In this document: piece by piece, positions 25,072 to 33,040 of the stretch
How the letters are laid out: each line of letters opens with the position of its first letter
How positions within the stretch are numbered: position 1 is the first letter of the stretch
Virus record (IMG/VR): IMGVR_UViG_3300025890_000067
Span: 1 to 33,718 of that record
Strand: one strand, 5' to 3'
Source: a virus
Length of the DNA stretch: 33,718 nt
Made by a program: the position numbers and the translations under genes
The notes under the pieces: generated by a model
What the model saw: the letters and a program-made list of their open reading frames with translations, nothing else
Databases searched by the model: none
Told to the model about the DNA's origin: nothing

Positions 25072-25103
25072 TATAGTTTTATCTATGATAATGTTAATGT
25101 CAA
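25070..25103 (-). promoter_or_regulatory. Possible sigma70-like promoter upstream of coat leader
   Basis: A perfect TTGACA (25103-25098) sits directly after the scaffold stop codon. The hexamer at 17 bases spacing is AAAACT, at 16 bases TAAAAC, and TATAGC only at 22 bases, so the -10 match is poor. It may be a weak promoter for the coat gene or chance in AT-rich DNA. Confidence 0.25.
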
Positions 25104-26063
25104 CTACTTCTTTGACATATCATAAATAAATTTACCAGAGCGCTGAGCATCTAAGATCTCATCCATGCGCTTCTCGTATTCTTTAATAGACATTTTAGCT
25201 ACCATAGACTCACTAATGTAATTAGATGAATCGTCTGGGTTAGGTGTAGATACCTTTTTAGCTTTTACAGAAGAAGCAGCATTCTTATCACTGCTAGACT
25301 GCTTCATTGTCTTTATGCCTTTATCTATTTTGTATAAGTCTAATACGCGAGCTACAGATTTAGCATCGTCTGTATTCTCATATAAAGCATCTTGTACCCA
25401 CTTAGGTTGTTCTTCTGCCCAACTATGGAATACATCATCTTCGCGGATCTGTGCAAAGTCAGGGTGTATATTAAGTAGCTCTACCTCTGCCTTTTCTTTC
25501 TTGGCTTGTGTACGCATACCTTCTATCTCTTGTAGTCGCGTATCTAAGTCAGAAGCACGCTCATTAGCTTTCTTATCTGCAATAGCTTCAATGATACCCG
25601 CTACATCAGGGTATTTCTTAGTCCAAGCATCAATCTCTTCTTCTGACTTAGGTAGTACAAGCTCATTCTTAGCAGCCAAGTCTAGTTGACCTTTTAGTTT
25701 CTCTAACTCCGCTTTATACTCTGCATCTTTCTCTTGCATGTATTTACGGATATCGGAGTAGCGCTTCTTAAAGCTCTTCTCTTCTGCACTCAGATCGGGG
25801 TCATCTGTTTCGGATGCTTTTGCTTTCTCTGGGGCTTCTTCTTGTTTGGTATCACTTGTTGGTGATATTGTGGATTCGACAGGCTCTGAGCTACTGGGTT
25901 CCTCTTGAGTAGCTTCTTCTGTTGAGGCTTCTTGCTCTTCATCGTCCTGTTTTATACCAGCATCTTTTAAAAGCTGAGCTAACTCCTGTTCATCTTTTTG
26001 TACACGAGACATATTACGCATATGTGATGCAGATTCAACTGCAATAGTTTGGGCTTCCGACAT
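25104..26063 (-). CDS. Capsid scaffolding protein
   Basis: A 319-residue, very charged and helical protein placed directly before the coat gene, the standard position for a podovirus scaffold. Residues ~35-95 are acidic and disordered (Glu/Ser/Thr/Pro-rich). Coiled-coil stretches lie near 95-135 (EEKSFKKRYSDIRKYMQEKDAEYKAELEKLKG type) and 165-195 (ADKKANERASDLDTRLQEIEGMR). The C-terminal ~30 residues form a basic helix (MVAKMSIKEYEKRMDEILDAQRSGKFIYDMSKK), as in scaffolds that bind coat through a basic C-terminal helix. AAAGGAG about seven bases upstream supports the ATG. No protease motif is present, so it is probably removed intact rather than by self-cleavage. No similarity search was made. 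Confidence 0.8.
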   Translation of the reverse strand: MSEAQTIAVESASHMRNMSRVQKDEQELAQLLKDAGIKQDDEEQEASTEEATQEEPSSSEPVESTISPTSDTKQEEAPEKAKASETDDPDLSAEEKSFKKRYSDIRKYMQEKDAEYKAELEKLKGQLDLAAKNELVLPKSEEEIDAWTKKYPDVAGIIEAIADKKANERASDLDTRLQEIEGMRTQAKKEKAEVELLNIHPDFAQIREDDVFHSWAEEQPKWVQDALYENTDDAKSVARVLDLYKIDKGIKTMKQSSSDKNAASSVKAKKVSTPNPDDSSNYISESMVAKMSIKEYEKRMDEILDAQRSGKFIYDMSKK

Positions 26064-26081
26064 TTCTTACTCCTTTATGTT

Positions 26082-26099
26082 GGGGCCAGCCTAAGCTGG
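26082..26099 (-). other. Small hairpin before the scaffold ribosome-binding site
   Basis: In the 66-base gap between scaffold and the 1004-aa gene, CCAGC (26099-26095 on the minus strand... read as CCAGC-TTAG-GCTGG) forms a 5-bp stem with a 4-base loop, followed by CCCC rather than T. On the minus strand this gap lies between the end of scaffold's upstream neighbour and the scaffold start, so the hairpin is in the scaffold leader, about 15 bases before AAAGGAG. It does not look like a terminator. Confidence 0.3.
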
Positions 26100-26129
26100 G
26101 TAGCCTTATAGTTATTTATTGTCGTTTAG

Positions 26130-29100
26130 TTATTTCTTCTTTTTGTTCTTCTGCATCAAGCCGCCTTTATTCATAGGGCCAGCGTAATTTGATCCCCCTG
26201 CACCCGAACCTACACCACTACCTGCTTTCATTTGAGAGCCAGATAATTTAGCGGCAGTAGAGGCAGATACGCCCCCCTTCTGTCTAGCCGCTGACATAGC
26301 TTTAGCTTTACTAGCAGAAGTAGATGTTGAAGCTTGTGAAGCATTTGCAGCAGCTATCTGTGCAGCACTTGGGCCATCATCTCTACTACTAGATGGTTTA
26401 GGTGCAGGTTTAGTAATATCATCTTTAGTAACAGCACCTACATGATTACCTAAATTTGTATTAGCCTTTGTACCTGTACCACCTGAACGCCTTGCACCAT
26501 CCCAGCTATCTGACTGAGTTGGTCCTTGAACACCAGAACCACCTTCGTCAAAACCAAGCAAGTCGCCCAACCAAGTATCACCAAAGTTTATTTCACCATT
26601 ACCGTCTACATCTTGAAGGATGCCGCCCCCGCCAAGTAGACCACCGCCACCTGTGATACCTGATCCTTTTTCTTTACCCCTACTGGTCACTCCATCAAAT
26701 AAGGTTTGTATCTTAGCTCTGTCTGCATCTGTTGTTGCAGATTTGTAACGCTCTGCTAATTCTCTTGCTACTGCAAAACCTGTAGCACGTTTACCAATAG
26801 ATGCTATAAGGCCTACAGGCCCAGCAAAAGCACCTAGACCTGTAATTGCTTTATTTACTTTAGGATCACCTAATCTTTCTGCTAACTCAAATAGCTCAGT
26901 TTTACTGTAGTCTTTAAAAGTATTTTGAGCAGATTTTACTTTTTCTTCTTCATTTCTAAATGAGTTACTTTCTCTAGAAGGGTTTACTGAAGAAGACTCA
27001 CCAGTATCTGGTTGTTCTACTGTAACCTCTGGGGTAGGATTATAACTTTCTGATGTAACATACCCTTGATCAATTAGTAGCTTTGCTGAAGAATCAGGTT
27101 GCCCATTAACAAAACGCAGTGTAGCCACAGCACCTGTAGCAGGGTCACGATATTCTTTATATTCTATGTTATCCCCTGTAAAGTAAGACTCAAAAACAGA
27201 AGATACATCTGGTATTTCAGTGGGTGCAGGTGCGTCAAATCCACCCTCATTGTAACCCCTCAAGTAACCGCCATCCTTCATATTTACCATAGGCTGATCT
27301 TCTGCGACTGTCTGTAACTCAGATATGTCAAACGGGAAGTCTTCATCCTCTGGATCAACCATCTCCATTCCATCTGGGGGTATTGGCTCTCCACCGATAC
27401 GACCATTGGCTTCCATGTCAGCAAAACCCTGTTTAGCTTGTGTACGGAGATCCTCAAAGAATTTAACACCATAGAAGCGTACAACGTCAGCAGGTACAAC
27501 ATACTCGCCTTCACTTAACTGTGCAGGAATATCATCACGTACCTCTTCGGGTAGTGAACCTGTAGGTACTTCATTACCTGATACAGGATCTACATCCTCT
27601 ACTGAGCCACCCAGCGCAAAGGCCATTTGAGTTTGTTCATCCATAGCCATTCCACCTTCGTTAAACATTCTTATTTTACCATCTCTGGTTCTAACTGCCA
27701 TCTCTTTCATCTGTGAAATAGTAGGCTTCTTTACGTTTTTAGCTAATACAAGAGGGCCAACCTGTATCACTTCATCGGCCTCAAATACAGGCATTCCTGT
27801 CTTCTTGTCGTAGAATGCACTACCACGATAAGGATTCATACCTACTTGAATCCACTCGTCTGAACCAGATTCAATAATGTCTGCTGCTTGACGTTGCAAA
27901 TCATACGGGTCTGCAGATTGATATTCACCAAAGATACGCGCAATAGTAGCTTTGCCTTGAGGTTTAGGTGCGTCCTCGCCTGTAGCCTGTACAAGCCTCT
28001 TACCTCTAGCAATGTCTAAAGCTGTTTTAGGATCTGAACCAAAGTTAATATTCTTTAAACGAATAGCCTGACCATACCCTACAACACTACCTGACTTTTG
28101 ATTCCCATCGTGAATAGATACCACCCAAGTGTCATAATCATCATAAGCAGGTATATCTAGCCTAGAAGAAACTACCTGACCTTGTTTTAAGTCTGCACCC
28201 TTAACACCTAACACAGGATATTTTTTAGCTTTCTTACCTAACGCTCCTGTAATTTCAGTAACCGTAGGCATCATTTCTCGTACTTGTTCTGCAGTAAACT
28301 CTTGAGGGTCCGGTATAAACTCTTTTATCCTTTTTCTAGCTTCTTTAGAGGTAATATCACCTTCTAATAAAGATCCTGCTGCTTCTTTAGCCCCTTCTGG
28401 GTTTTTCTGCCGTTGAGATTCAGGTAGCCTGTTTTCTTTTCGCCACTGTTCTAATGCTTCTGGGTCATCCAGTAAACGCTCTGCTTCAACTACGTCCTCA
28501 TTAACTCTGGGCTTTGAGGCTACTACTGTAAAATCGTCGCTATTTACTCTGTCTTTTAATTCAGTATAAACTTGCATTGGTGAAAAAGTTTTATCTCCTG
28601 CAGCAATACTATTCTCAGCAGCAACTTTCTGTAATTTTTCAGCAAAACCTTCTCCGAAAGCAGGATCGTTCATAAGATCAACAGCAGACTGTGTTACTGT
28701 TTTATTATTTATTCCTGCAGAGGAATTTGAAACCATGTCTACTTTTGGTATGCCTGTTCCAACCTCACCCTTTAACCTAATATTACCGCCCATACTGCCT
28801 AACGCATTGGGATCAACCTCAACACGTTTTACAGTCTCTGCAGCTTTTTTAGCACCAGCCCTTATCGCATTAGCTGCAGCATCACCCAATCCCGGAACAA
28901 GCCCTACAAGAGCAGCCCCGCCTAGTGCACCCGCGAGAAAGTAATTAGGATCTTCTTTGTTTAATTCATCATATACTTCTTTAGCTGCCATAGCATCACC
29001 AATAACAGGTGTAGCTGATGCAATAAAAGTAGCTGCGTCTTTAAAGGATAAGTCAGTATTGACTTTCGGTGCATCTTCAACAGCTTTAGCAGACTCTGCT

Positions 29101-29144
29101 GCCCAGCCTAATGCTTCCTCAGTCTGCTTACTTACTAAATCCAT
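26130..29144 (-). CDS. 1004-aa multidomain internal virion-type protein
   Basis: A large mosaic protein between portal and scaffold. Residues ~68-100 are hydrophobic and Gly/Ala-rich (YFLAGALGGAALVGLVPGLGD), resembling the lead of pre-toxin or polyvalent proteins. Residues ~285-475 form a globular domain with YPVLGVKGADLKQGQVVSSR, WVVSIHDGN and WIQVGMNPYRGSAFYDKKTG, then EADEVIQVGPLVLAKNV. I loosely associate it with domains of large polyvalent phage proteins. Next come RMFNEGGMAMDEQ (492-504) and LSEGEYVVPADVVRFYGVKF (543-562), a well-known marine phage pattern. An EF-hand-like DVDGNGEINFGD loop lies at 845-856, and a Ser/Ala/Lys-rich tail ends in KNKKKK. GGGAG seven bases before the ATG supports the start, which overlaps the upstream gene by 17 bases. 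It is probably packaged in the head; no catalytic site is certain. Confidence 0.65.
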   Translation of the reverse strand: MDLVSKQTEEALGWAAESAKAVEDAPKVNTDLSFKDAATFIASATPVIGDAMAAKEVYDELNKEDPNYFLAGALGGAALVGLVPGLGDAAANAIRAGAKKAAETVKRVEVDPNALGSMGGNIRLKGEVGTGIPKVDMVSNSSAGINNKTVTQSAVDLMNDPAFGEGFAEKLQKVAAENSIAAGDKTFSPMQVYTELKDRVNSDDFTVVASKPRVNEDVVEAERLLDDPEALEQWRKENRLPESQRQKNPEGAKEAAGSLLEGDITSKEARKRIKEFIPDPQEFTAEQVREMMPTVTEITGALGKKAKKYPVLGVKGADLKQGQVVSSRLDIPAYDDYDTWVVSIHDGNQKSGSVVGYGQAIRLKNINFGSDPKTALDIARGKRLVQATGEDAPKPQGKATIARIFGEYQSADPYDLQRQAADIIESGSDEWIQVGMNPYRGSAFYDKKTGMPVFEADEVIQVGPLVLAKNVKKPTISQMKEMAVRTRDGKIRMFNEGGMAMDEQTQMAFALGGSVEDVDPVSGNEVPTGSLPEEVRDDIPAQLSEGEYVVPADVVRFYGVKFFEDLRTQAKQGFADMEANGRIGGEPIPPDGMEMVDPEDEDFPFDISELQTVAEDQPMVNMKDGGYLRGYNEGGFDAPAPTEIPDVSSVFESYFTGDNIEYKEYRDPATGAVATLRFVNGQPDSSAKLLIDQGYVTSESYNPTPEVTVEQPDTGESSSVNPSRESNSFRNEEEKVKSAQNTFKDYSKTELFELAERLGDPKVNKAITGLGAFAGPVGLIASIGKRATGFAVARELAERYKSATTDADRAKIQTLFDGVTSRGKEKGSGITGGGGLLGGGGILQDVDGNGEINFGDTWLGDLLGFDEGGSGVQGPTQSDSWDGARRSGGTGTKANTNLGNHVGAVTKDDITKPAPKPSSSRDDGPSAAQIAAANASQASTSTSASKAKAMSAARQKGGVSASTAAKLSGSQMKAGSGVGSGAGGSNYAGPMNKGGLMQKNKKKK

Positions 29145-29325
29145 TGACTGTCTCCCTGAGTAGCTTTAACCGTCTTAGCACACCAATTGCACCCTGTGCT
29201 CTATATACTTCTACAGGTGTATCCGCATTTTCGATGATTCTATGCTGTATAGTGACTAGATCATCTATGTGTGCATAAAATTCTTCGATAGCTTGCTTGT
29301 TATTTACAAACTGTTTAAGCGACAT
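29128..29325 (-). CDS. 65-aa small protein coupled to portal gene
   Basis: I chose ATG 29325 (MSLKQFVNNKQAIEEFYAHID): AAGGG lies about 10 bases upstream, and the start overlaps the portal stop by 11 bases. A longer form from ATG 29346 (7 more residues) lacks a ribosome-binding site. The protein is all-helical (QAIEEFYAHIDDLVTIQHRIIENA, then VYRAQGAIGVLRRLKLLRETVNGF) without motifs. Its end overlaps the 1004-aa gene by 17 bases. A small helical protein at this place suits a portal-associated or head-completion factor; I do not recognise a family. The tight overlaps on both sides suggest production in proportion to portal. Confidence 0.7.
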   Translation of the reverse strand: MSLKQFVNNKQAIEEFYAHIDDLVTIQHRIIENADTPVEVYRAQGAIGVLRRLKLLRETVNGFSK

Positions 29326-31444
29326 TACCAGTAAACCCTTGTTCATCTGGTGTAGGGGCTGTTCCTATACCCATCTGTGAACCGCCGCCACCAGACGTAT
29401 CAGCTACGCCCTGTGGGCCTTGTCCTTGAGGTGGAGCACCCTCTGGTGCTGCAACACCTTCTGGCCCTGCAGGGGGCTGTGCAGGCTGCTGAAAGCCTTT
29501 CAAGATCTCAGCTTGAATAGCCGCATCCTGCATGGAGTTAGTAACCTTGTCTGGATCAAGATCCATAGACTTAGCAATCTCACGAATGATGTAGTCCATC
29601 TTAGCAAAAGGTGCTAATACTGGATTCTGTGCAACCTGTAAGAATTGCATCAAACGCTGTGACCGTACTTCGTTAGCCATCAAGCTTTCTGTACCAGACG
29701 CACGTACCTCTAAATCACCTTTAATCTTTTCATCAAAGTCAAACTGCATGTTAAATGCAAAGAATGCTTTACCTAGAGGGCGAATCAGGTAGTCATCTAC
29801 GTTCTTTACTACTGTACGGATAGAGCCGTTGGCAGCAGACATAAGCATACTAATACCAGAAGCAGTACGACCCACTCCAGAGACGCCTGTTTGACCATGT
29901 GCGAAAGATGGAAATCCAGTTGACTCATCAGCCAAAACCCTTGCTTTATCAAATAGTTGCATGTTTTCTTGCGCTACATTCGGAAACTTGGTGCCAAAGA
30001 TGCTCTGCCCCATTGCACCCCCCTGACGCCTAAACACTTTTCCGGGGTACACAGACAAGTCTTGGCCTGGCACCATGTTCGTTTCGTCAACTTCAATAAT
30101 TAAGTTTCCACTTAGTGCAGCATTATCAATAGCCATACGCATAAAGCCATTCATAAGGGTTTGAGTATCATCCATATTTTCTGCAATACCTACACCAAAG
30201 AAGCTGTAAGGGTTATGCTCATATGGGGTAGCATAGTACGGTATACGTGATGGTTTGAATGGGTTTAGTACCATACGTAGTACTTCACCATTACATATCC
30301 ACACATTAGCACTTACTTCATCTAAATCTTTCATGGAAGTAGGTATCTTAATACCGTGCTCTTCTAAGATAGCTGTATCTACGAAACCCCAAAACTCTAG
30401 TACTTCCCAACGCTCAGACTCAGCATGAACCTGATTGTCTTCCATAGTCATTTCCCAATGCTTCTGCACGTAGTCTGGGCCTTTGGCTACTGCCATATCA
30501 ATAGAGTCATCCATAAAGTATGGGCGGGTCTTGAGGGAGCGTAGCTGTGTACGTGACATCTTGTGACGCTCAATAGTGTACTCAGCATCATCCATAGAGG
30601 TAGCTTCTGGGTCAGGGTAGAAATTCCACACACTTACGTGGTTACACTCAGGTACAGTCTTTATAAGTGGGTCATACTCACCTTGGTCATCCCAATTAGG
30701 GTATTCTTTATCTACAGCAAATGGGCCTTTCATAACACCCATACCAAGCAAAGCCATCTCAAATGCCATAGAACGTAAATGCAAAGAAGCGCCAGACTCA
30801 TTTAGCTGGTCATGGATCTTCTTCTCCATTCGTTTAGCTGCAACCATAGCAGGGTGAAATGTAACGGTGGTAGGCGTTGTGCCATCACCTTCGACAACCT
30901 TTTCTGATACGGATTCTAACTTGTCGCTGAGTGGCCCTAAACGCTGTTTTAGATCTGCGAGCGTTTCTCCGGGTTTTAGCTTCTCATTACCGTCAAGTAA
31001 GTAGGGCCGTGAAGGCTTGTCTTGTGTTACACTTTTAAGTGCTTCACCAGCGGCTGCGGCATTAGGGTCAATATTGATGTGTACTGATTCAGCAACACCA
31101 TCAGGTAAAATAGATGGGTCTACTGACATAGGAAACTTATTGTTACCAAACAAAACGTCAACAATCTGCCCATATGCAGCTAAGGTCTTAGTCTTCGTGA
31201 CTTTAACAAATACACGAGACTTTTCTGTGTCTGTAAACTTTACGTCAGGCCCGTACAAACCACGATAGTTGCGGTAAGCACGTAGCCACCTATCTTCATC
31301 ACTTCTGCGAGCATCTTCTGCCCTGCTAAAACGTTCATCAACAAAGGATACAATGCTAGATTTAGCTTCAAAGATGCTATCCTCTGCGTCCTCTGCAGCT
31401 ACAACTTCATCTGTATCAAAAGTTACTTCGTCAATATCTGCCAT
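29315..31444 (-). CDS. Portal protein
   Basis: A 709-residue protein placed four bases after the large terminase gene. The N-terminal half has the usual portal course: an acidic helical lead, SSIVSFVDERFSRAEDARRSDEDRWLRAYRNYRGLYG (helix with RxxDExRWLRAYRNY), VFVKVTKTKTLAAYGQIVDVLFGNNKFP, and a central wing/stem (FEMALLGMGVMKGPFAV, VSVWNFYPDPEAT). After the stem come FFGVGIAENMDDTQTLMNGFMRMAIDNA and GRTASGISMLMSAANGSIRTVVKNV. This is typical of P22/T7-class head-tail connectors that form the 12-subunit DNA channel. The last ~50 residues are Gly/Pro/Gln-rich and disordered. GGA nine bases upstream of the ATG is a weak ribosome-binding site. Confidence 0.85.
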   Translation of the reverse strand: MADIDEVTFDTDEVVAAEDAEDSIFEAKSSIVSFVDERFSRAEDARRSDEDRWLRAYRNYRGLYGPDVKFTDTEKSRVFVKVTKTKTLAAYGQIVDVLFGNNKFPMSVDPSILPDGVAESVHINIDPNAAAAGEALKSVTQDKPSRPYLLDGNEKLKPGETLADLKQRLGPLSDKLESVSEKVVEGDGTTPTTVTFHPAMVAAKRMEKKIHDQLNESGASLHLRSMAFEMALLGMGVMKGPFAVDKEYPNWDDQGEYDPLIKTVPECNHVSVWNFYPDPEATSMDDAEYTIERHKMSRTQLRSLKTRPYFMDDSIDMAVAKGPDYVQKHWEMTMEDNQVHAESERWEVLEFWGFVDTAILEEHGIKIPTSMKDLDEVSANVWICNGEVLRMVLNPFKPSRIPYYATPYEHNPYSFFGVGIAENMDDTQTLMNGFMRMAIDNAALSGNLIIEVDETNMVPGQDLSVYPGKVFRRQGGAMGQSIFGTKFPNVAQENMQLFDKARVLADESTGFPSFAHGQTGVSGVGRTASGISMLMSAANGSIRTVVKNVDDYLIRPLGKAFFAFNMQFDFDEKIKGDLEVRASGTESLMANEVRSQRLMQFLQVAQNPVLAPFAKMDYIIREIAKSMDLDPDKVTNSMQDAAIQAEILKGFQQPAQPPAGPEGVAAPEGAPPQGQGPQGVADTSGGGGSQMGIGTAPTPDEQGFTGNVA

Positions 31445-31447
31445 GTT

Positions 31448-33040
31448 TTAGTATCCAAATGTTGTGTCTTGTGCTTGAAAGCCCTGATTTGGTTTGTCAG
31501 GCGTGAAATCCCATATACTTCTACTACGGGGTCTAGTCATAACGCCGTAACGTAGGGCATCATATAGGTGGTCTTCCGCTTTAGTATCTACATCCTCTGG
31601 GTTTTTCTTATCTAGAGGTATAATAGGTATTTGAGCTAAAGTGTTTGTACAGTTACTCATAAAAGCGAGTCTGGGCTTCTCAGTAAACTCATCTACCTGC
31701 AGACGCCTGTGTATTTCGTTCTTACCTGCTACACGAGAGCCTCTAGATCTATCAGAAGGACGCCAACGGCAACCCTTCATGTTCATCTGTTCAGCCAGTG
31801 ATGGCCCAGTATCACCACGGTTATGCCATAAACTAGAATCCAGAACACCATATCGCATACCACCATCTTTATATTCCGCTTCCAGTATCATATCAGCTAA
31901 ATCAGAAGCTGTAACTTTAGAACAATAAAGCTCCCTGTAGACGATAAGCTGTTCGTCGGGAGCGACAGTAAACCATAAAACTCCTGTATAACTACCGTAG
32001 CCGTAGTCGCAAGCTCTAAACTTAACCCAGTTGTCTGGTATTTCAAAAGGGTCAATGACATGAATGGATCTGTTAAACTCTGGGAAAGCTGCTCCTTCAT
32101 TGACATCCCAATTACCTTCTAATAGTTGTTTTCTTTGATGTTCTGGCAAAGACAAAAGCATAGCTTCGTAGTCACCAGTATCAGCTAAGTATGGGTTGTC
32201 AAACAGACTAGCAGGTATAAACCTACGCTTAAACAGAGGTTGACCCTCTTTACTGTGACCTTTAGGGAACGTAATAGTATCCCCTGTTTCTATGTTAGTT
32301 GCCCAGAACGCTTTGTTAGAAGGTGCAGGGTCAATAAACATCTTTTTAACCCAACTATGACCACTACCACCTGGGTTTGTAGTAGCACGAATATACAAAC
32401 CTAAGTCTGTACTATGAGCAGACCTCAAGCGACTTCGCATATAATCGAACGCATAAGGGGTAGGCCACTGCGTTAGCTCATCAAAGCCTATCCAGTTAAA
32501 CGCCTGACCTTGGTAACGAGTAACGTCCATATCTTTATCAAGATACGACATCCAGAGCCGACCACCTTTCGGAGTAGTCCACTGACTTTTACGCTCAGAC
32601 CACTTAATGCCCGGAACAGCTTTAGGGTAAAGCTCTTGGCTTTTTTGAATAAGCTCACGTAATTCCTCCGTAGTATGTCTTACAAGTAACCCACTAAAGT
32701 TTGGGTCATTTAATCCGTGTAAAGGATCAGCAAGCATTGCGTAACTCTTGCCGCCACCTGCTGCACCACCATACAGTACCTCACGCTCAGATGCGCTTAG
32801 AAAGTCTGTCTGAGGGCCGGGATTAGGCTTAAATACTACATCCTGTGCCGCCTCAACGTCAAACTCTGCAGGGGCTACCTGTGCAGGTACAGTTTCTTTT
32901 GGAGTGACAACTACAGTCTCACTCTTCTGAGTACGCTCCGATACAGCCTTTTTCGAGCCTCTCGATTTCGGATAACGCCGTTTCGAGCCGCTTGGCAAGG
33001 TTCCGTTTAATTGTAGCAGCTTTTTTACGTCTTCGCTCAA
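31448..33040 (-). CDS. terL: Terminase large subunit (TTG start)
   Basis: The DNA-packaging motor. ATPase motifs: Walker A GGAAGGGKS (91-99), Walker B NWIGFDE (Asp187, Glu188) and the TTNPGG coupling motif (220-225). Nuclease motifs: Asp345 in ACDYGYG, Asp401 in VLDSS, and Asp490/Asp494 in KAEDHLYDAL, which cut the concatemer. The first ATG in frame is in the Walker A region, so the start must be another codon. TTG 33040 gives 530 residues with a basic, disordered 70-residue lead; its ribosome-binding site (AGAG, eight bases upstream) is weak. The 5' end overlaps the preceding helix-turn-helix gene by 122 bases in a different frame. The exact start is the uncertain part; the function is not. 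Confidence 0.9.
   Translation of the reverse strand: MSEDVKKLLQLNGTLPSGSKRRYPKSRGSKKAVSERTQKSETVVVTPKETVPAQVAPAEFDVEAAQDVVFKPNPGPQTDFLSASEREVLYGGAAGGGKSYAMLADPLHGLNDPNFSGLLVRHTTEELRELIQKSQELYPKAVPGIKWSERKSQWTTPKGGRLWMSYLDKDMDVTRYQGQAFNWIGFDELTQWPTPYAFDYMRSRLRSAHSTDLGLYIRATTNPGGSGHSWVKKMFIDPAPSNKAFWATNIETGDTITFPKGHSKEGQPLFKRRFIPASLFDNPYLADTGDYEAMLLSLPEHQRKQLLEGNWDVNEGAAFPEFNRSIHVIDPFEIPDNWVKFRACDYGYGSYTGVLWFTVAPDEQLIVYRELYCSKVTASDLADMILEAEYKDGGMRYGVLDSSLWHNRGDTGPSLAEQMNMKGCRWRPSDRSRGSRVAGKNEIHRRLQVDEFTEKPRLAFMSNCTNTLAQIPIIPLDKKNPEDVDTKAEDHLYDALRYGVMTRPRSRSIWDFTPDKPNQGFQAQDTTFGY

Larger units (their letters stand above)
24874..25103 (-). promoter_or_regulatory. 230-base structured 5' leader of the coat gene
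   Basis: The longest non-coding stretch in the window. It contains no frame with a ribosome-binding site. On the minus strand, from scaffold to coat gene, it holds: a TTGACA box next to the scaffold stop (25103-25098), a long AT-rich stem-loop (25071-25040), a 25-base stem-loop (24982-24958), a GCCTCTTT segment (24932-24925) that can pair with AGAGAGGC of that stem-loop, and a short palindrome (24916-24902). The coat gene's ribosome-binding site follows about 10 bases later. The region probably sets coat transcript level or translation; the exact mechanism is not shown. Confidence 0.6.

Noticed and set aside
24874-25103. tRNA or other known RNA gene in the coat leader
   Set aside because: No cloverleaf with T-loop or CCA-type end can be drawn; the stems fit a leader instead.
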